Source of the DNA: Anodontia alba
Lineage: Eukaryota; Mollusca; Bivalvia; Lucinida; Lucinidae
Reading direction: 5' to 3'
Assembly (NCBI GenBank): GCA_964016985.1
Contig: OZ024823.1
Span: 28,685,216 to 28,749,215, forward strand
Length of the DNA stretch: 64,000 nt
The notes under the pieces are model-generated. The model did not search any database, was not told the origin of the DNA, and saw nothing but the letters and a program-made list of their open reading frames with translations. Numbering within the stretch: position 1 is the stretch's first letter; the number at the start of each line of letters is the position of its first letter. Shown here piece by piece: positions 1 through 12,050 of the stretch. Position numbers and translations under genes: made by a program.

Positions 1-67
1 ACATCTGCATGTCTGCAGTGGTTATGTCACTCAGGTGAGCGAACCGTGGCCCGTGGGCCTCTTGTTT
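1..67 (+). mobile_element. Right end of a CTCAGGTGAGC-type array element (cut by window edge)
   Basis: The first 67 bases match the right end of the element at 1291-3213 almost exactly: a CTGCATGTCTGCAG palindrome, the CTCAGGTGAGC terminal motif, the hairpin GGCCCGTGGGCC at 48-59, then CTCTTGTTT. The body lies outside the window. The hairpin stem is one base pair longer than in the 3194-3205 copy. Confidence 0.8.
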
Positions 68-1290
68 TTTACAGTATTATGATGGTTTCTGATGTTCTAT
101 AAGATTATTTATTAAGGTGAATGGATATACACCAGAAAGACTTTTATGACATTTTCAAAGGAAGAAAACCTTTGCAGACCTCAAATTACCTCCCTTCCCA
201 TGTAGGTCTTTCAGAAATGAGGGGGGGGGAGGGGGAGGGGGGATCCCAGCATCTAGGTCTGTTTCGTTATTTCCCATGGATGTAAAACCATTCCCCAAGA
301 GCTTTATATATCAGGTGTATAATTTTTATAATGTGTCTAAGTGAGGGAATTTGGACTGCTGATTAGTATGGGTTCCAGTGCTCAGTTTTTCTAACCCTAG
401 AATTGGAAATATATTTGATTTATTTCAATATTGGAAGAAAGCCTTGACATGTCTGTATATAAAACATTTATTGTATAGCAGATATGCATACATTGCATTT
501 TGTGAAAACGCATGTATATATGTATATCTATGGAGGTTCCCAGTTGATACTTAACAAAGTCTAAGTGTACAAAACCTTGTGTATTTAGGTTAAAATCAAA
601 AACAGAAAGAAAGAAAAAAATGCTCAAAACAGAAAACAGAATGTTTATTTTCTCATGCGCATATGATAACATGAAGCCATGAGTGGCACTCCGGCTGTTT
701 TTCTACATTTAAGGGAGAGTACCCTGTTTTCCTGTCTGAGGTCAATTTTTAAATTTTGCATGCAAACTGCATTTCAAATAAAATTACTACTGTTTTCTAT
801 AGCATTTATTAGAAAGTATGTAGAAATGGAGTAACACAAAAAATGTTTGATTTTTCATCCAATATGGCCACAACTATAAACCTGTAAGAAAACATATGAT
901 TGCAAATTTTATGACACAGTTGTGAACGACACATTTCAAATTTTACCAGACATCTTTCAGGTGTTAGTGCTCATGGTTTCTGGAAAAACTATTCATATAG
1001 AACAGTATATTGTACATATGTAAGTCTTAAAATTGCATGTTGAGGGGGATTGCTGCACATTTCTTCATGTCCATAATTTCAAAATCTTTGTTGACAAACT
1101 ATTATTGGTAAGAATGTATGAAGACCAAACATAATAAGTGACGTAATTTATGCAAACAAAAATGTTTATCAAAACCCCATAAAATACACGCTGTTTTACA
1201 AAATGCAACAAGAATTTTAAACAGTTAATGCTAATTTACATTCAGCAATCAACTGTACAGATTAATTTATCACGAGTTGGGTATATTTTT
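68..1290. other. AT-rich sequence without recognisable genes
   Basis: No coding exon or RNA gene is recognisable here. A G-rich run at about 222-241 could form a G-quadruplex. The open frame at 397-672 on the minus strand is low-complexity and I do not regard it as a gene. Confidence 0.5.
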
Positions 1291-3213
1291 AGCTCACCTG
1301 AGCTATGCTCAGGATGAGCTATTGTGATCACTTTTCATCCGTCGTCCGTCCGTCCGTCCGTCTGTGCGTCCGTCCGTTAACATTTTCAAACGACTTCTCC
1401 TCTGAAGCCCCTGAGCCAATTTTGCTCAAATTTCATATGGAACCTCCTTAGGTTGGGGGAACGAAAAATTGCTAAAATGGTCGCGGTCCATTGACCAAGA
1501 TGGCCGCCATGCCCATATATGGTAAAAACCTTTAAAAATCTTCTTCTCCAGAACCGAGGATGCCTTGGGGCTGAATCTTTGCATAAGTCATCGGGGATGG
1601 GAGGTCTAATAAAATTGCTAAAATAAATGTCATATATTGACATTTGACCTTTTTATGGCAAGGTCAAGTTTGCTTCTCTATGCATTTGTATGGAAAAAAC
1701 CTTTAAACATCTTGTTCTCCAAAACCGAGGATGCCTTATGGCTGAACCTTTATATATATCATCAGAAACTGGAAGTCTATCAAAGTTGCTAAAATAATGG
1801 TCGTACATTGACATTTGACCTTTTTATGCTATGGTAAAAATGTTCAGAATTTCAAATGACTTCTCCTCGCGAGCCTCTGGGCCAATTTTGCTCAAATTTC
1901 ATATGGAGCCTCCTTAGGTTGGGGGAATGAAAGATGGCCATATATGGTAAAACCCTTTAAAAATCTTCTTCTCCAGAACCGAGGATGCCTTGGGGCTGAA
2001 TCTTTGCATAAGTCATTGGGGACGAGAGGTCTACCAAAATTGCTAATATAAATGTATATTGACATTTGATTTTTTTACAGCAAGGTCAAGTTTGCTTCCA
2101 TATGCAATTGTATGGGAAAAAACTTTAAAAATCTTGTTTTCCAAAACCGAGGATGCCTTGTGGCTGAATCTTTACATATATCATCGGAAACTGGAGGTCT
2201 ACCAAAGTTGCTAAAATAATGGTTGTACATTGACATTTGACCTTTTACCATGAGGTCAATTTTGCTTCCGTATGCATTTGTATGGGGAAAAATATTCAGA
2301 ATTTCAAACGACTTCTCCTCTGGAGCCTCTGGGCCAATTTTGCACAAATTTCATATGGAGCCTCCTTAGGTTGGGGAATGAAAGATTGCTAAAATGGTCG
2401 CGGTCCATTGACCAAGATGGCTGCCATGCCCATATATGGTAAAAACCTTTAAAAATCTTCTCCAGAACCGAGGATGCCTTGGGGCTGAATCTTTGCATAA
2501 GTCACTGGGGATGGGAGGTCTACCAAAATTGCTAAAATAAATGTTGTATATTGACATTTGACCTTTTTACGGCAAGGTCAAGTTTGCTTCCATAGGCAGT
2601 TGTATGGGAAAAACCTTTAAAAATCTTGTTTTCCAAAACTGAGGATGCCTTGTGGCTGAATCTTTATATATATCATCGGAAACTGGAGGTCTTCCAAATT
2701 GCTAAAATAATGGTTGTACATTGACATTTGACCTTTTACCATGAGGTCAATTTTGCTTCCGTATGCATTTGTATGGGAAAAATATTCAGAATTTCAAACG
2801 ACTTCTCCTCTGGAGCCTCTGGGCCAATTTTGCACAAATTTCATATGGAGCCTCCTTAGGTTGGGGGAATGAAAGATTGCTAAAATGGTCGCGGTCCATT
2901 GACCAAGATGGCCGCCATGCCTATATATGGTAAAAACCTTTAAAAATCTTCTCCTCCAGAACCGGGGATGCCTTGGGGCTGAATCTTTGCTTAAATCATC
3001 GGGGACTGGGGATCTACCAAAGTTGCTAAAATAATGGTCGTACAAGTTTGCTTCCCTATGCATTTGTAATGGAAAAAACATTTAAAAATCTTATTCTCCA
3101 AAACCGAGGATGCCTTCTGGCTGAATCTTTGCATATATTATTGGGAACATCTGCATGTCTGCAGTGGCTATGTCACTCAGGTGAGCGAACCGTGGCCTGT
3201 GGGCCTCTTGTTT
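1291..3213 (+). mobile_element. Array element A1 with CTCACCTGAG/CTCAGGTGAG ends and an internal array of about 460 bp
   Basis: The left end is GCTCACCTGAGC within a hairpin (1292-1319), followed by a CCGT-rich stretch (1338-1378). The right end is CTCAGGTGAGC (3176-3186), hairpin GGCCTGTGGGCC (3194-3205) and CTCTTGTTT. The core has four units starting near 1385, 1852, 2303 and 2793, each made of two related half-units of about 170-230 bp. Most units contain CAAGATGGCCGCCATG-like sequence, a CC(A/T)6GG box (exact CCATATATGG at 1513-1522, 1938-1947 and 2430-2439) and TGACCT facing AGGTCA about 10 bp apart. It encodes nothing recognisable. The two-ended hairpins suggest a non-autonomous transposon, possibly rolling-circle, but no transposase links it to a superfamily. 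Confidence 0.75.
1338..1378 (+). repeat. CCGT tetranucleotide tract
   Basis: Short imperfect run of CCGT/TCCG units just inside the left end of element A1. Similar CCGTC-rich tracts follow the left ends of other copies (near 4220, 17980 and, inverted, 26973-26996), so it is part of the left-end module rather than a random microsatellite. Confidence 0.7.
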
Positions 3214-4161
3214 ACCTGTGTACTATCAGCTTAATAGAACTTACAGTTGCTTGGCAAAACTCTAAACCAGTATTATGCAAATATTCTAAAATGCAATTCA
3301 TTTCGAATTGTTTTACAGTGGTTTTGTGAACCAATATCCAAGCTTTATATATACAAAAATTCAGCGGTATATCTTTCTGATTGTAGGGTTACATTTTTTG
3401 CAAGATACCGGAATTGAGAAACTCAACTACATGTATTTTCAAGGTTATGTGCAATAGTTGTTTTTGACTTTGTATTGCTGCTTTATTTGTATTGATTTAC
3501 AACCTAGAGAGTTCATATTATTATTATTTTTTTTTTTTTTATTTCACCTGTACAAAATAGGAGATCTATAGTAATCACCCCAGTTGTTCCCATTCACAGT
3601 TATGTCAGACTGAGTTAACCCATTCATGCCTAGCATATCATTAAAGTGACGATGGCAAACAGTGCAGACCCAGATTTGATGCTGCAGAATGCGGGGCCTG
3701 ATCAGGGTCTTACTGTTTGTATTTAATAGAGGAATTTCTAGAAAAAAAATGGTTGTAATAGATACCCGTTCTATTAGAAATGGACCTGTCCAAAGATTTG
3801 AGCTAGAGGAGTCTAATTGGCATCAATGGGTTAAAATTTTATATGCAAGTTTTTCAAATGCCCATATCTCGGCAGCCACTGGTCAAAAAGCCTTCATATT
3901 TGGAGCATGGTTGCCATAGATTGTTTTCTTTGATTCCATAGATACTGACCCAGGGGTTCATGCACTGGGGAGGGGCTAGACTTTGACACCTTAAGATTTC
4001 AAGGGTGAACAATGCAGACCCTGCTTGATGCACATGATGATAAGGGTTTGTGTTGGTTTCATGTATCATTTGGTCCATTTTTACTTGGATTTTTGTCTTT
4101 GTATCTCTGGAAGCACAATACTGCCACACTGAATCATTTAATTAGCATTAGAAGATATTAT
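3214..4161. other. Spacer with a GCAAACAGTGCAGACCC repeat fragment
   Basis: Mostly featureless AT-rich DNA with a T-run near 3526-3540. At 3654-3712 lies a fragment of the dispersed family seen again near 20870, 27088 and 53580: GCAAACAGTGCAGACCC followed by the complement-like CCTGATCAGGGTCT. No gene is supported. Confidence 0.5.
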
Positions 4162-5362
4162 TAGCTCACCTGAGCCTTTGGCTCACTGGTGAGTTTATAG
4201 TATGACTAGCCTCTGTTTTCGCCGTCTGTCGTCCGTAGTCTGTCGTCTATAGTCTTTCAACATTTTCAAACATCTTCTCGGAAACCATGAGCAGATTGAA
4301 GTCAAATTTCATATGGAACATCCATGGGATGGGGGAACGAAAGTTTGTTCGCGGGGTCCAGGTCACATGACCAAGATGGCTGCCATGCCCGTAAAAGGTA
4401 AAAACCCTTCAAAAATCTTCTTCTTCCAAACCAGTAGGCCGATTGTCATGAAACTTTGTATGTAGCATTGGGGACTTGAGTTAATCATAGTTTGTTCAAA
4501 TGCTGACACTTGGCTGACCTCGACCTATTTTAGGCCAAGGTCAAATTTGTTTGCATTGACTTTTGTATGGGGAAAAAGTCAAAACCTTGTATTTTTCAGA
4601 AACTGTTGCAGCCTGTGGTCTGAAAATTGGTAGAGTTAATTGAGTAAATGAAACTACATGAGTATTCAAGGTCAAGGTCATTCCTTGACCTTGGCCCAAG
4701 GCCATTCAGATATGAAAATTAAAACTTCTTTTTTTCAGAAACCACTAGGTCATTTGTAACTAAATTTCATAGCAAAGCTTTTAGGAACAAGGAAATGAAA
4801 ATTAATAAATATGAGTTTGGTCACATGATAAATATGGCTGCCATTCCCGTATATGTTAAAATCATTTAAAAAACCTTCTACTCCGGAACCAATGAACCGA
4901 AACTTGGTATGTTGTATTGGCGTCTTGGGGCCATCCTAGTTTATTCAAATGATGACTGGCTTGATCTTGACCCAATTTACATCAAGGTCAAATTTGGTCA
5001 CATATGCTTTTGTATGGGAAAAAGTGGAAATTGTTAATTTTTTGATAACTATTATTGCCCGTGAACTTTAATTTTGTATTTGCAATCAACTAAATGAGTA
5101 AATGAAGCTACTTGAGTATCAAAAGTCAAGGTCACTTCTTGACCTTCGACCTTAGCACAGAATTTAACATAATCAGCAAATAAACTCTCATGGTACAGAC
5201 CCCTGGTTTCATGATCCTGCATAAAGCCCCATAACATGAGCCTGGCTTCCAATAAGCATATTGATGGTCCATGGGACAGTCTTCTATAATGATCTTCAAA
5301 TTCATTTCAAAAAACATACAGCACTCAGGTGAGCAATTAAGGACCATAGGTCCTCTGGTTTT
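4162..5362 (+). mobile_element. Array element A2, same end modules and a different core
   Basis: It starts with a hairpin (4164-4193: AGCC TTT GGCT inside CTCACC/GGTGAG) and a GTCGTCCG-rich stretch. It ends with CTCAGGTGAGC (5324-5334), hairpin GGACCATAGGTCC (5341-5353) and TCTGGTTTT. The core is a degenerate array with TGACCAAGATGGCTGCCAT-type segments and many AGGTCA half-sites, including AGGTCAAGGTCA facing TTGACCTTGG near 4669-4693. Compared with A1 the end stems have changed on both arms together. No protein-coding content is seen. Confidence 0.72.
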
Positions 5363-5584
5363 ATGAATCATATCATTATTCAGCTTTGGTACAAACAGCT
5401 GACATGTACTGTTATTGGTTGTATTTGATCATGTGAAGAATGTCTTTTTGTTTTGTTTGGTTTGTTTTCATTATTGTTTTATACAGCTACAAGCTTTACA
5501 GTTGATTCATTAGGTAATTTTTTTTTCTCTAAGAAGTTAGATTTGAAAATCATATAAATAATGTCACTGAATTGGGGGGAAAAA

Positions 5585-5735
5585 AAAGAAGCAAACCGAT
5601 CTGGATCTGCACTATTTGGTATTAAGTATGTGAATTCAAATCAACAATTTGGATTCAATAATCTGATTGGCTAACAGTTATAAATGGGTGTGGCATCTTA
5701 ATTTATTCAGCATGACAAGGGTTAATGACAAACAG
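5585..5735 (+). repeat. Dispersed GATCTGGATCTGCACTG repeat, copy 1
   Basis: Shares ACCGATCTGGATCTGCACT, CTAATCTGATTGGCTA-like text and GGTGTGGCATCTTAATTT with copies at 7228-7390 (same orientation) and 10383-10562 (inverted). Its ends carry CAAACAGTG-like motifs. Confidence 0.65.
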
Positions 5736-6059
5736 TGCTGATCCAGTGTTTGCCATTCATCCAGCAGTATTATAGAACATCAAGAGGTTGTAAAATGGAC
5801 TTGTTTAACTTTTAGGACAAGTATGGTAAGATAAAGTGCCCAAATACATAGGGTAAATATGGTACACTATTTTATTGTCAGCTGTAATATTTTGTATGTA
5901 TAGTTTATATTTTTGTTTTTTCAACACTTTTTTCCTCTAAGCTTATCACATTTTTACTTTTACTTTTTCTCATTAGTTTTGTTAGTATTTAAATATGTCT
6001 CCCCTCAGGAAGGTGGAAGGTAGCCTGACCAGTTATTCAAAGCATTGTGAGCTTGAGAA

Positions 6060-6375
6060 AGTTATCATATTTACCCTTAGTATTTGGGTAGACAGGCCTC
6101 AGTGAACACAGACACTGCAGAATGTGATATCTTATCAAGTCTGCACAGTTTGCCATTAATCCAGCATTTTTAGATGCATTACCAGATAATCTTTTTTTAC
6201 CACTGACAAACTCAGCTGATGACAGATTGCATCTATTTTTCTTATTTTTCCCATAAAATTGGCTTTGACATTTCATGCAAAATGTCTTCTGGGAAAAACA
6301 AGAAAAATATTTCAAATTGTCATCTGCTAAAATTTTTACCCAGCTTGCTAAGAATGTAATTGACTTGAACAAATT
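6060..6375 (+). repeat. Hairpin repeat of the GACATTTCATGCAA family
   Basis: Contains TTGACATTTCATGCAAAATGTC and, further right, GGGAAAAACAAG...TCATCTGCT...ACCCAGC. The same order of motifs recurs near 13960-14140 and, more degenerate, at 13000-13130 and 17550-17690. The open frame here is a repeat reading, not a gene. Confidence 0.45.
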
Positions 6376-6417
6376 TCATAAAAAGTGTGGTAAAAAGTTA
6401 AGGTGTCTGAATATTTC

Positions 6418-6663
6418 AGGGCCCAGTTGTTCAAAGCGTCGTTAGCTTAACGAGCTCGTTAAGAGTCATTTTTGTTAACTGTTTTAGCAGATTCAATATA
6501 CAATATCCTGATATTTTTTACTGAAAAAATGTGAGTAGGTTTTGCACTGCAAAAGCTACTCACATTTTTTCAGCAAAAAATTTCAGCATATTTGCGTATC
6601 ACTTGATGTAAATTTTAACGAAACATTAACTAACAACATTGTTAGCTTTGAACAACTGTGCCC
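6418..6663 (+). mobile_element. MITE with GGGCCCAGTTGTTCAAAGC ends, copy 1
   Basis: About 245 bp with terminal inverted repeats GGCCCAGTTGTTCAAAGC and GCTTTGAACAACTGTGCCC. A second, inner hairpin is formed by TGAAAAAATGTGAGTAG and CTACTCACATTTTTTCA. A diverged second copy lies at 49408-49642 in the same orientation, with the same inner hairpin. It is non-coding; the superfamily is unassigned. Confidence 0.8.
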
Positions 6664-6777
6664 AGATAATTATAGTATTTAAACACTCTGAAACTGATCT
6701 TTGTATGTTCATTATGCTAAATCTATTGACTTTTTTATGGAGATACTTTAGAACATAAAAAATATCATTCCATTTAA

Positions 6778-6987
6778 GGGGATTGGATACACTTAATATT
6801 GTTTCTGCCATTTTTTTTTACAAGGGAAACTACTTTTGTACTTCCTGTTTGCTTTGCTGCATACTAAACCCCTTCTGATAGGATCTGCTCTAAAAGAAAA
6901 GAAAATTGCTCTCAGTGGGAGCATATTCTTTTTTTATATATAGAGTAAATGCCTTCAAAAACAATTTTGAAAGTGTATCCATTCCCC
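6778..6987 (+). mobile_element. Small TIR element with GGGGATTGGATACACTT ends
   Basis: The left end GGGGATTGGATACACTT pairs with AAGTGTATCCATTCCCC at the right end. The interior has ACAAGGGAAACTAC, ACTTCCTGTTTGCTTT and TTGCTCTCAGTGGGAGCAT. Related copies are near 11905-12050 and, broken up, 16930-17350. Confidence 0.65.
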
Positions 6988-7227
6988 ATAATATTTGTGT
7001 GTGTTAAGGATATAGTATCAGATAAAATATTATTTTTAAGCATCTTTAATATTTCTATAGAATTGTGAAATACATACCAACACTACAGATTTCTGTCTTT
7101 AATAATAAAGCTGTTATTTGAAAAAAAATCCTTTTTAATGGAAGTTGCTAATTTGGTTTTCCTTTCTAACACTGCCATTAACCATTCTCTTGCCAAGCAC
7201 GACATGCCCTGTCTTAGCAAACAGTGT

Positions 7228-7390
7228 AGATCCAGATCAGTTGGCTTCTGAAGAAGCCAACTGATCTGGATCTGCACTGTTTGTCATTAAATACGTGAAT
7301 TTCTATCAAAAATCTGGATCAAGTAATCTGATTGGCTAGAAATTAGAAGTGGGTGTGGCATCTTAATTTATTCAGCATGATAAGGGTTAA
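7228..7390 (+). repeat. GATCTGGATCTGCACTG repeat, copy 2, with hairpin
   Basis: Begins with a near-perfect hairpin, CAGATCAGTTGGCTTC then GAAGCCAACTGATCTG, and continues into the same repeat body as 5585-5735. Confidence 0.7.
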
Positions 7391-8349
7391 AATGGGTATA
7401 AAAATTATCCAAGGTGATAAATACTGCTCTTTTTTGTCAGTTGCTCTTCATCTATAGTTACCACAGAATGACCATAACATTTTATATTTGATGCTGCTGG
7501 AATGAATAGCTTTATGGGTTTTGACCAAAGTGTAAGTAGCTTTCATTGTATAATATCATAGCAGTTCTCAGCTTTTGGCTTTGACTGGAAGCTGATCATG
7601 TCTGCTTAATTATTTCATAAAATAGCATTACTGATTTGCTGTCCAGTAGTCATGTAAAAGTGGGGTGGCGGGGATTCTTGGTAGGCTGGTCTTAATTTAG
7701 TCTAGATTTCTGTCAGAAGTCATGAGAAAATGAAGATAAATTGGTCTGATGCAATTGTGGCTTATTTCTGCAAACTGGAAATTAAGGATCTGAGAAAACT
7801 TAAATGGATTCAACTCTTTTATTTCTAGGCAAAGCTAAGTGAAATTTGGCATACTAAAGTTTAATATATTTTCTCAAATAGCATTGTTCAGTTTCTTTGT
7901 AATATTTGTTCCATTCAGAATTTGTGTGGACTTTTTGAAATGAAGGACTGAAAAAACTAGAGCTGTCTCCCCACCCCCACCCCCCAGCTGCCACTCACAT
8001 ATACAAAGTATATCCATACTAATTGTTTATCATCATTGCAGGCCTGTACGCAGAGAAGGTGCAGGGGAAATTTCTGGGAAAATTATTTCAAAATCTTATG
8101 TTTTTTCAGCAGAAATTTAATTTCACCTCTAATTTTAGCCCTTAAATCAAAATTTTCTTAAGATCTTAAGATCCACACCCTGTGCAAAATACCTGAAATT
8201 TACACCCCACTTTTTTGAAAGTCAGTGTACTGGCCTGCATTGTTTGTTGTAACTCAGTTTGTGCAATGATTTTCAAAGCATAAGCACCTGCTTAATCCTT
8301 TCACCAGAGTTTATGAAGTGATTTATCCAAAAGGAAGAGTCAAAGTTTC
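7391..8349. other. Unannotated AT-rich spacer
   Basis: No exon, RNA gene or clear transposon end is seen. A C-rich run (7971-7986) is the only distinctive feature. Confidence 0.4.
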
Positions 8350-8784
8350 ATGAAAATATCTTGAAAGTATTTCTACTTATACAAAGGCAACAAAACTACC
8401 AATTTCAAATTTCAAAAGAGGGTAACTCCAAAAATATATATGGACTAGAGTTACGGTTCTTGACTGCATGTCGCCTGATGATGTTTTATATTTCTATGAA
8501 GTTTCATGAAAATACCCAGAACGGTTTTCGATATACAGAGCGGACACGCAACTACTTTTTGTCAACTTTCTAAGGGGAATAACTCCAAAAACTTATAAAC
8601 AAGCGTTATGGTTCTTGTTGTCTGTATGTTGCCTGGTGATGTTTTATATTTCTATGAAGTCTCATGAAAATATCTTTAACGATTTTCAAGATATAGAGCA
8701 GACACGATTTTGTGACAGACGGATGGATGGACAGACAAGAGTTTCGGTTCTTGTCATCTGCATATTGCCTGATGGTGCTTTATT
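8350..8784 (+). repeat. Tandem array R, left part
   Basis: Units of about 150 bp carry AATAACTCCAAAAA, GTTACGGTTCTTG, TTTCTATGAAGTTTCATGA and TATAGAGCGGACACGA. The array breaks off inside a unit near 8784 and resumes near 9857. Related text in inverse orientation is at 44810-45140. Confidence 0.65.
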
Positions 8785-9834
8785 GTGTAGCCTGCATAGC
8801 ATGGCAGGCACATAAGGATCATGTTGTCTGTCTGCATTATCGGTGGCGGCCTCTTCATCCTCGGCAGTATGTCATAGTCACACTTTTTGTTTCGGCTCAA
8901 TAACTTTTGAAGAGAGGCATTGATTTCTTTCAAACTTTGCAGAACTTTATATCACTTTAAAATACAGGTCAAATTCGATATTGGTAATCATCTGCCAAAT
9001 TTTGGCTGAGTTATGGCCCTTTTTCGACTTAGTTTTTGTTGTTCGTTCCGGCTCAATAACTTTTGAAGGGATGCATTGATTTCATTCATACTTTGCAGAA
9101 CTTTATTTCACTGTAAAATATAGGTAAAGTTCGAGATTGGTAATCATCCGCCAAATTTTGGCTGAGTTAAGGCCCTTTTTTGATTTGATTTCATTGGTGT
9201 GTTGATATTGGTTTCTGATCAGTAACTTTTGCAGGGATGCATTGATTTTATTGCAAGTTTGCAGAAGGATATATCATTGTAAAATACAGGTCAGGTTCGA
9301 TATTAGTAATCATCCGCAAAATTAGGCCGAGTTATGGCCCTTTTTCAACTTAGTTTTTGTTTGTGTTTGTTTGTGTGTATATTGGTTTCTGCTCAATAAC
9401 TTTTGCAGGGATGCATTGATTTTATTGAAAGTTTGCATAGGGATATATCATTGTAAAATACAGGTTAGGTTCAATATTGGTAATCATTCACAAAATTTTG
9501 GGCAAGTTATGGCCCTTTTTTGACTTAGTTTTTGTTGTTGGGGTAAAATACAAGGCACAGATATTGTTTCCCCTCAATAACTTTTGAAGGGATGCATTGA
9601 CTTCATTTGAAGTTTGTAGAATGGTATATCATTATAGCATAGAGGTCAAGTTTGATTTTGGTAATCATCCAAAAAAATTTTGGTCAAATTATAGCCCTTT
9701 ATTTACTAGATTAATAAAATTCAGACAAAGTAGTGTGTGGTTGCCTTTAAGGATAAGAGCGATTATTAGGATAAATACAGTGTTGTTTTTTTCTTTTTAT
9801 GTATCAGATGGTTGGTGTTTTAAGCAGGCGACAC
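8785..9834 (+). mobile_element. Array-bearing element S inserted in array R
   Basis: Flanked by GTGTAGCCTGCATA (8785-8798) and its near inverse TAAGCAGGCGACAC (9821-9834), 12 of 14 positions matching. Inside are five units starting near 8895, 9051, 9217, 9390 and 9572, carrying CTCAATAACTTTTG, GGGATGCATTGATTT and TTATGGCCCTTTTT. It splits an array R unit, so it is probably a later insertion. Confidence 0.55.
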
Positions 9835-9856
9835 GTCCAATTCTTGGAATTCTAGT

Positions 9857-10330
9857 ATTTCTATGAAGTTTCATAAAAATGTCTTGAACAGTTTTCAGGT
9901 TATAGAGCAGACACAAAATAACCATTGTCAAATTTCAAAGGGGAAAAACTCCAGAAATGTAAAGACATAAGTAACGGTTTTTGTGGTCTGCATGTCGTCT
10001 GATAATAGTGTATATTTCTATGAAGTTTCATGATACTATGTAGTATGACTTTCAAGTTAAAGAGCGGACACGAAATTACCATTGCTAAGTTTCAAAGGGG
10101 AATAACTCGAAACGTGTATTGACAGGAGTTACAGTTCTTGAGGTCTGCACATTGTCTATGAAGTTTCATTAAAATATCTAAAATGATTTTCAAGTTATAG
10201 AGTGGACATGAAATGACCATTGTCAAATTTCAAAGGGAATAACTCCAAAAATTATTGACAAGAGTTACAGTTCTTGTGGTCTGCATGTTGTCTGATCATA
10301 TTTCAATGAAGTTTCATGAGACTGGGCCCT
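9857..10330 (+). repeat. Tandem array R, right part
   Basis: Resumes within the same unit text (TATTTCTATGAAGTTTCAT) that was interrupted at the left. About three further units contain AATAACTC, ACAGTTCTTG and TATAGAGTGGACA-type motifs. Units are 70-80 percent alike by eye. Confidence 0.6.
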
Positions 10331-10382
10331 GTTATTGAAATGGAACATCTAAAAGTACAGTCATTTGGTTGAGTAAAGATTG

Positions 10383-10562
10383 TCCTTAACCCTTGTCCTG
10401 CTGAATAAATTAAGATGCCACTCCCACTTCTGATTTTCAGCCAATCAGATCATTTGATCCAGATTGTAGCTATAAATTCACATACATAATGGCAAACCGA
10501 TCTGGATCTACACTGTTTGCAAAGGCAGGGTATATCCGGGTTTAGCAGGATAAGGGTTAAAA
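10383..10562 (-). repeat. GATCTGGATC repeat, copy 3 (inverted)
   Basis: Starts with TTAACCCTTGTCCTGCTGAA and ends with CAGGATAAGGGTTAA, a short terminal inversion. It contains ACCGATCTGGATCTACACTG and CCAATCAGATCA. Same family as copies 1 and 2, opposite orientation. Confidence 0.65.
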
Positions 10563-10605
10563 TAGATTGGTCAGAGGATCTGACTATATCCCATGCACAC
10601 TATAT

Positions 10606-10660
10606 TGTTTGATTCTCAATTCCATGACAGCAACTGATTCTCAATTCCATGACAGGATTA
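10606..10660 (+). repeat. Tandem duplication of 26 bp
   Basis: GATTCTCAATTCCATGACAG occurs twice with a period of about 26 bp. A small local duplication. Confidence 0.7.
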
Positions 10661-11596
10661 CTTGTACACATGGTCTAATCATATAACAGATTTGAAGGTT
10701 ATAGCTTTTTGTAACTATATAGATATGTGTGACACAATTTTTCACAGAATGACAGAATTACAGATATAGCCAGTCTTGTATATCTCAGTGCTGCCAAGAG
10801 CTATTTTATTTCTCTATGATACATGTATTCAGGATTTTTCATTTCTGTATTTATTTGATATTATGCTTTTGTGTATTGTGATGTCAGTGAAGGGCAGGGC
10901 AGGAGTGAGGGGTTGTGGACACAGATTTGTTGTGAATCCTTTTGATTTTACTTCAGGTTTTGTTTCTTAAATCTGCAATACCTCATGAACCTTTAAAATA
11001 ATCTGATTTAACCAAATCAATAAGCTGAAATTTGGGAAGCAAGAATGAATAGTATGATTTTTTGCTGAGGATTTTGGATGTCTGTTTTCAGGTATATATG
11101 CATAATGTTCTCTTTGTCATATTAAGATGTGACTATGTTTATGACATACAGTTAAACATGATTTGCTGCTAAGTTGTATAGAAAAAGAAGAAAAGAATCA
11201 TTAATACTTCTAAAGACTTTTAGATAGGATATTGAATGTGTAAATATATGTTGGAGCTCAGCTCATCAGATCTTAAGCGCAGTGGGATGAAGAAATACAG
11301 GCATATTTACAACCAGCTAATTTCAAGATAATTTCACGCCTGTTCTGCCACATGAACTGCTCTTCTTTAAAGTTTGCTTTTCGTCGGTAGGTTCTTTACC
11401 ATGTCCAATTTTCTTCCGTCAGTTCTTTCGCCCCAGAGTTTCTTAAGTGGACTCTTCCATTTTTGAATTATGACAAGTCCATTGTTGCAAATAGGGGTTT
11501 AAAATTTAAAAATGAGAAAAAAAAAAAGCAGATCGGCAAACTATATATATGGTGAGACGACGATTTGGATCTACACTGTAAATGGTGTGCACTGCA

Positions 11597-11661
11597 AAAA
11601 GGCCCCGATCAATTTGCATATCCATCATGGATGTGGATATGCAAACTGATCGGGGCCTTTT
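11597..11661. repeat. Near-perfect hairpin, arms of about 27 bp
   Basis: AAAAGGCCCCGATCA and TTTGCATATCC on the left pair with GGATATGCAAA and TGATCGGGGCCTTTT on the right, around a short loop. It could form a strong stem in RNA or single-stranded DNA. It lies beside a degenerate GGATCTACACTG repeat. Confidence 0.75.
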
Positions 11662-11904
11662 CAGTTTGCATATGTGTTAGGGCTCCTTTTTTATTATGAG
11701 GCCTATTTTAGGGACTTTTCTGTCTGTTTTCTTGTTTTTCAATGTCAGGTAAATTTTGATTTTATTTAATTGTTTTATTGCAATTCTGTGATATTTTGCC
11801 TTACATGTGCAATATATTACTAATCTTGAAAAAAAAAGTGTTTGTTTTGTTTTTTCATACCGTCTGAAATAATTGTTACTATAGCGTGCTCTTAGCTGCT
11901 TTGA

Positions 11905-12050
11905 TACACTTGATTGATTTTCCCCATTTGTTCACAAGGGAGACAACTTCTGTGACTTCCTGTTTGCTTTCCTGCACACCCCGTTCTGAAAAGAAGACTA
12001 CTTTAAAAGGAAAGAATTTGCTCCCAGTAGAATAAGTTGTAGCTTTTCTC
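11905..12050 (+). repeat. Fragment of the GATACACTT / ACTTCCTGTTTGC family
   Basis: Contains GATACACTTGATTG, ACAAGGGAGACAACTTC, GACTTCCTGTTTGCTTT and TTGCTCCCAGTAGAA in the same order as 6778-6987. The right end is lost. Confidence 0.5.
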
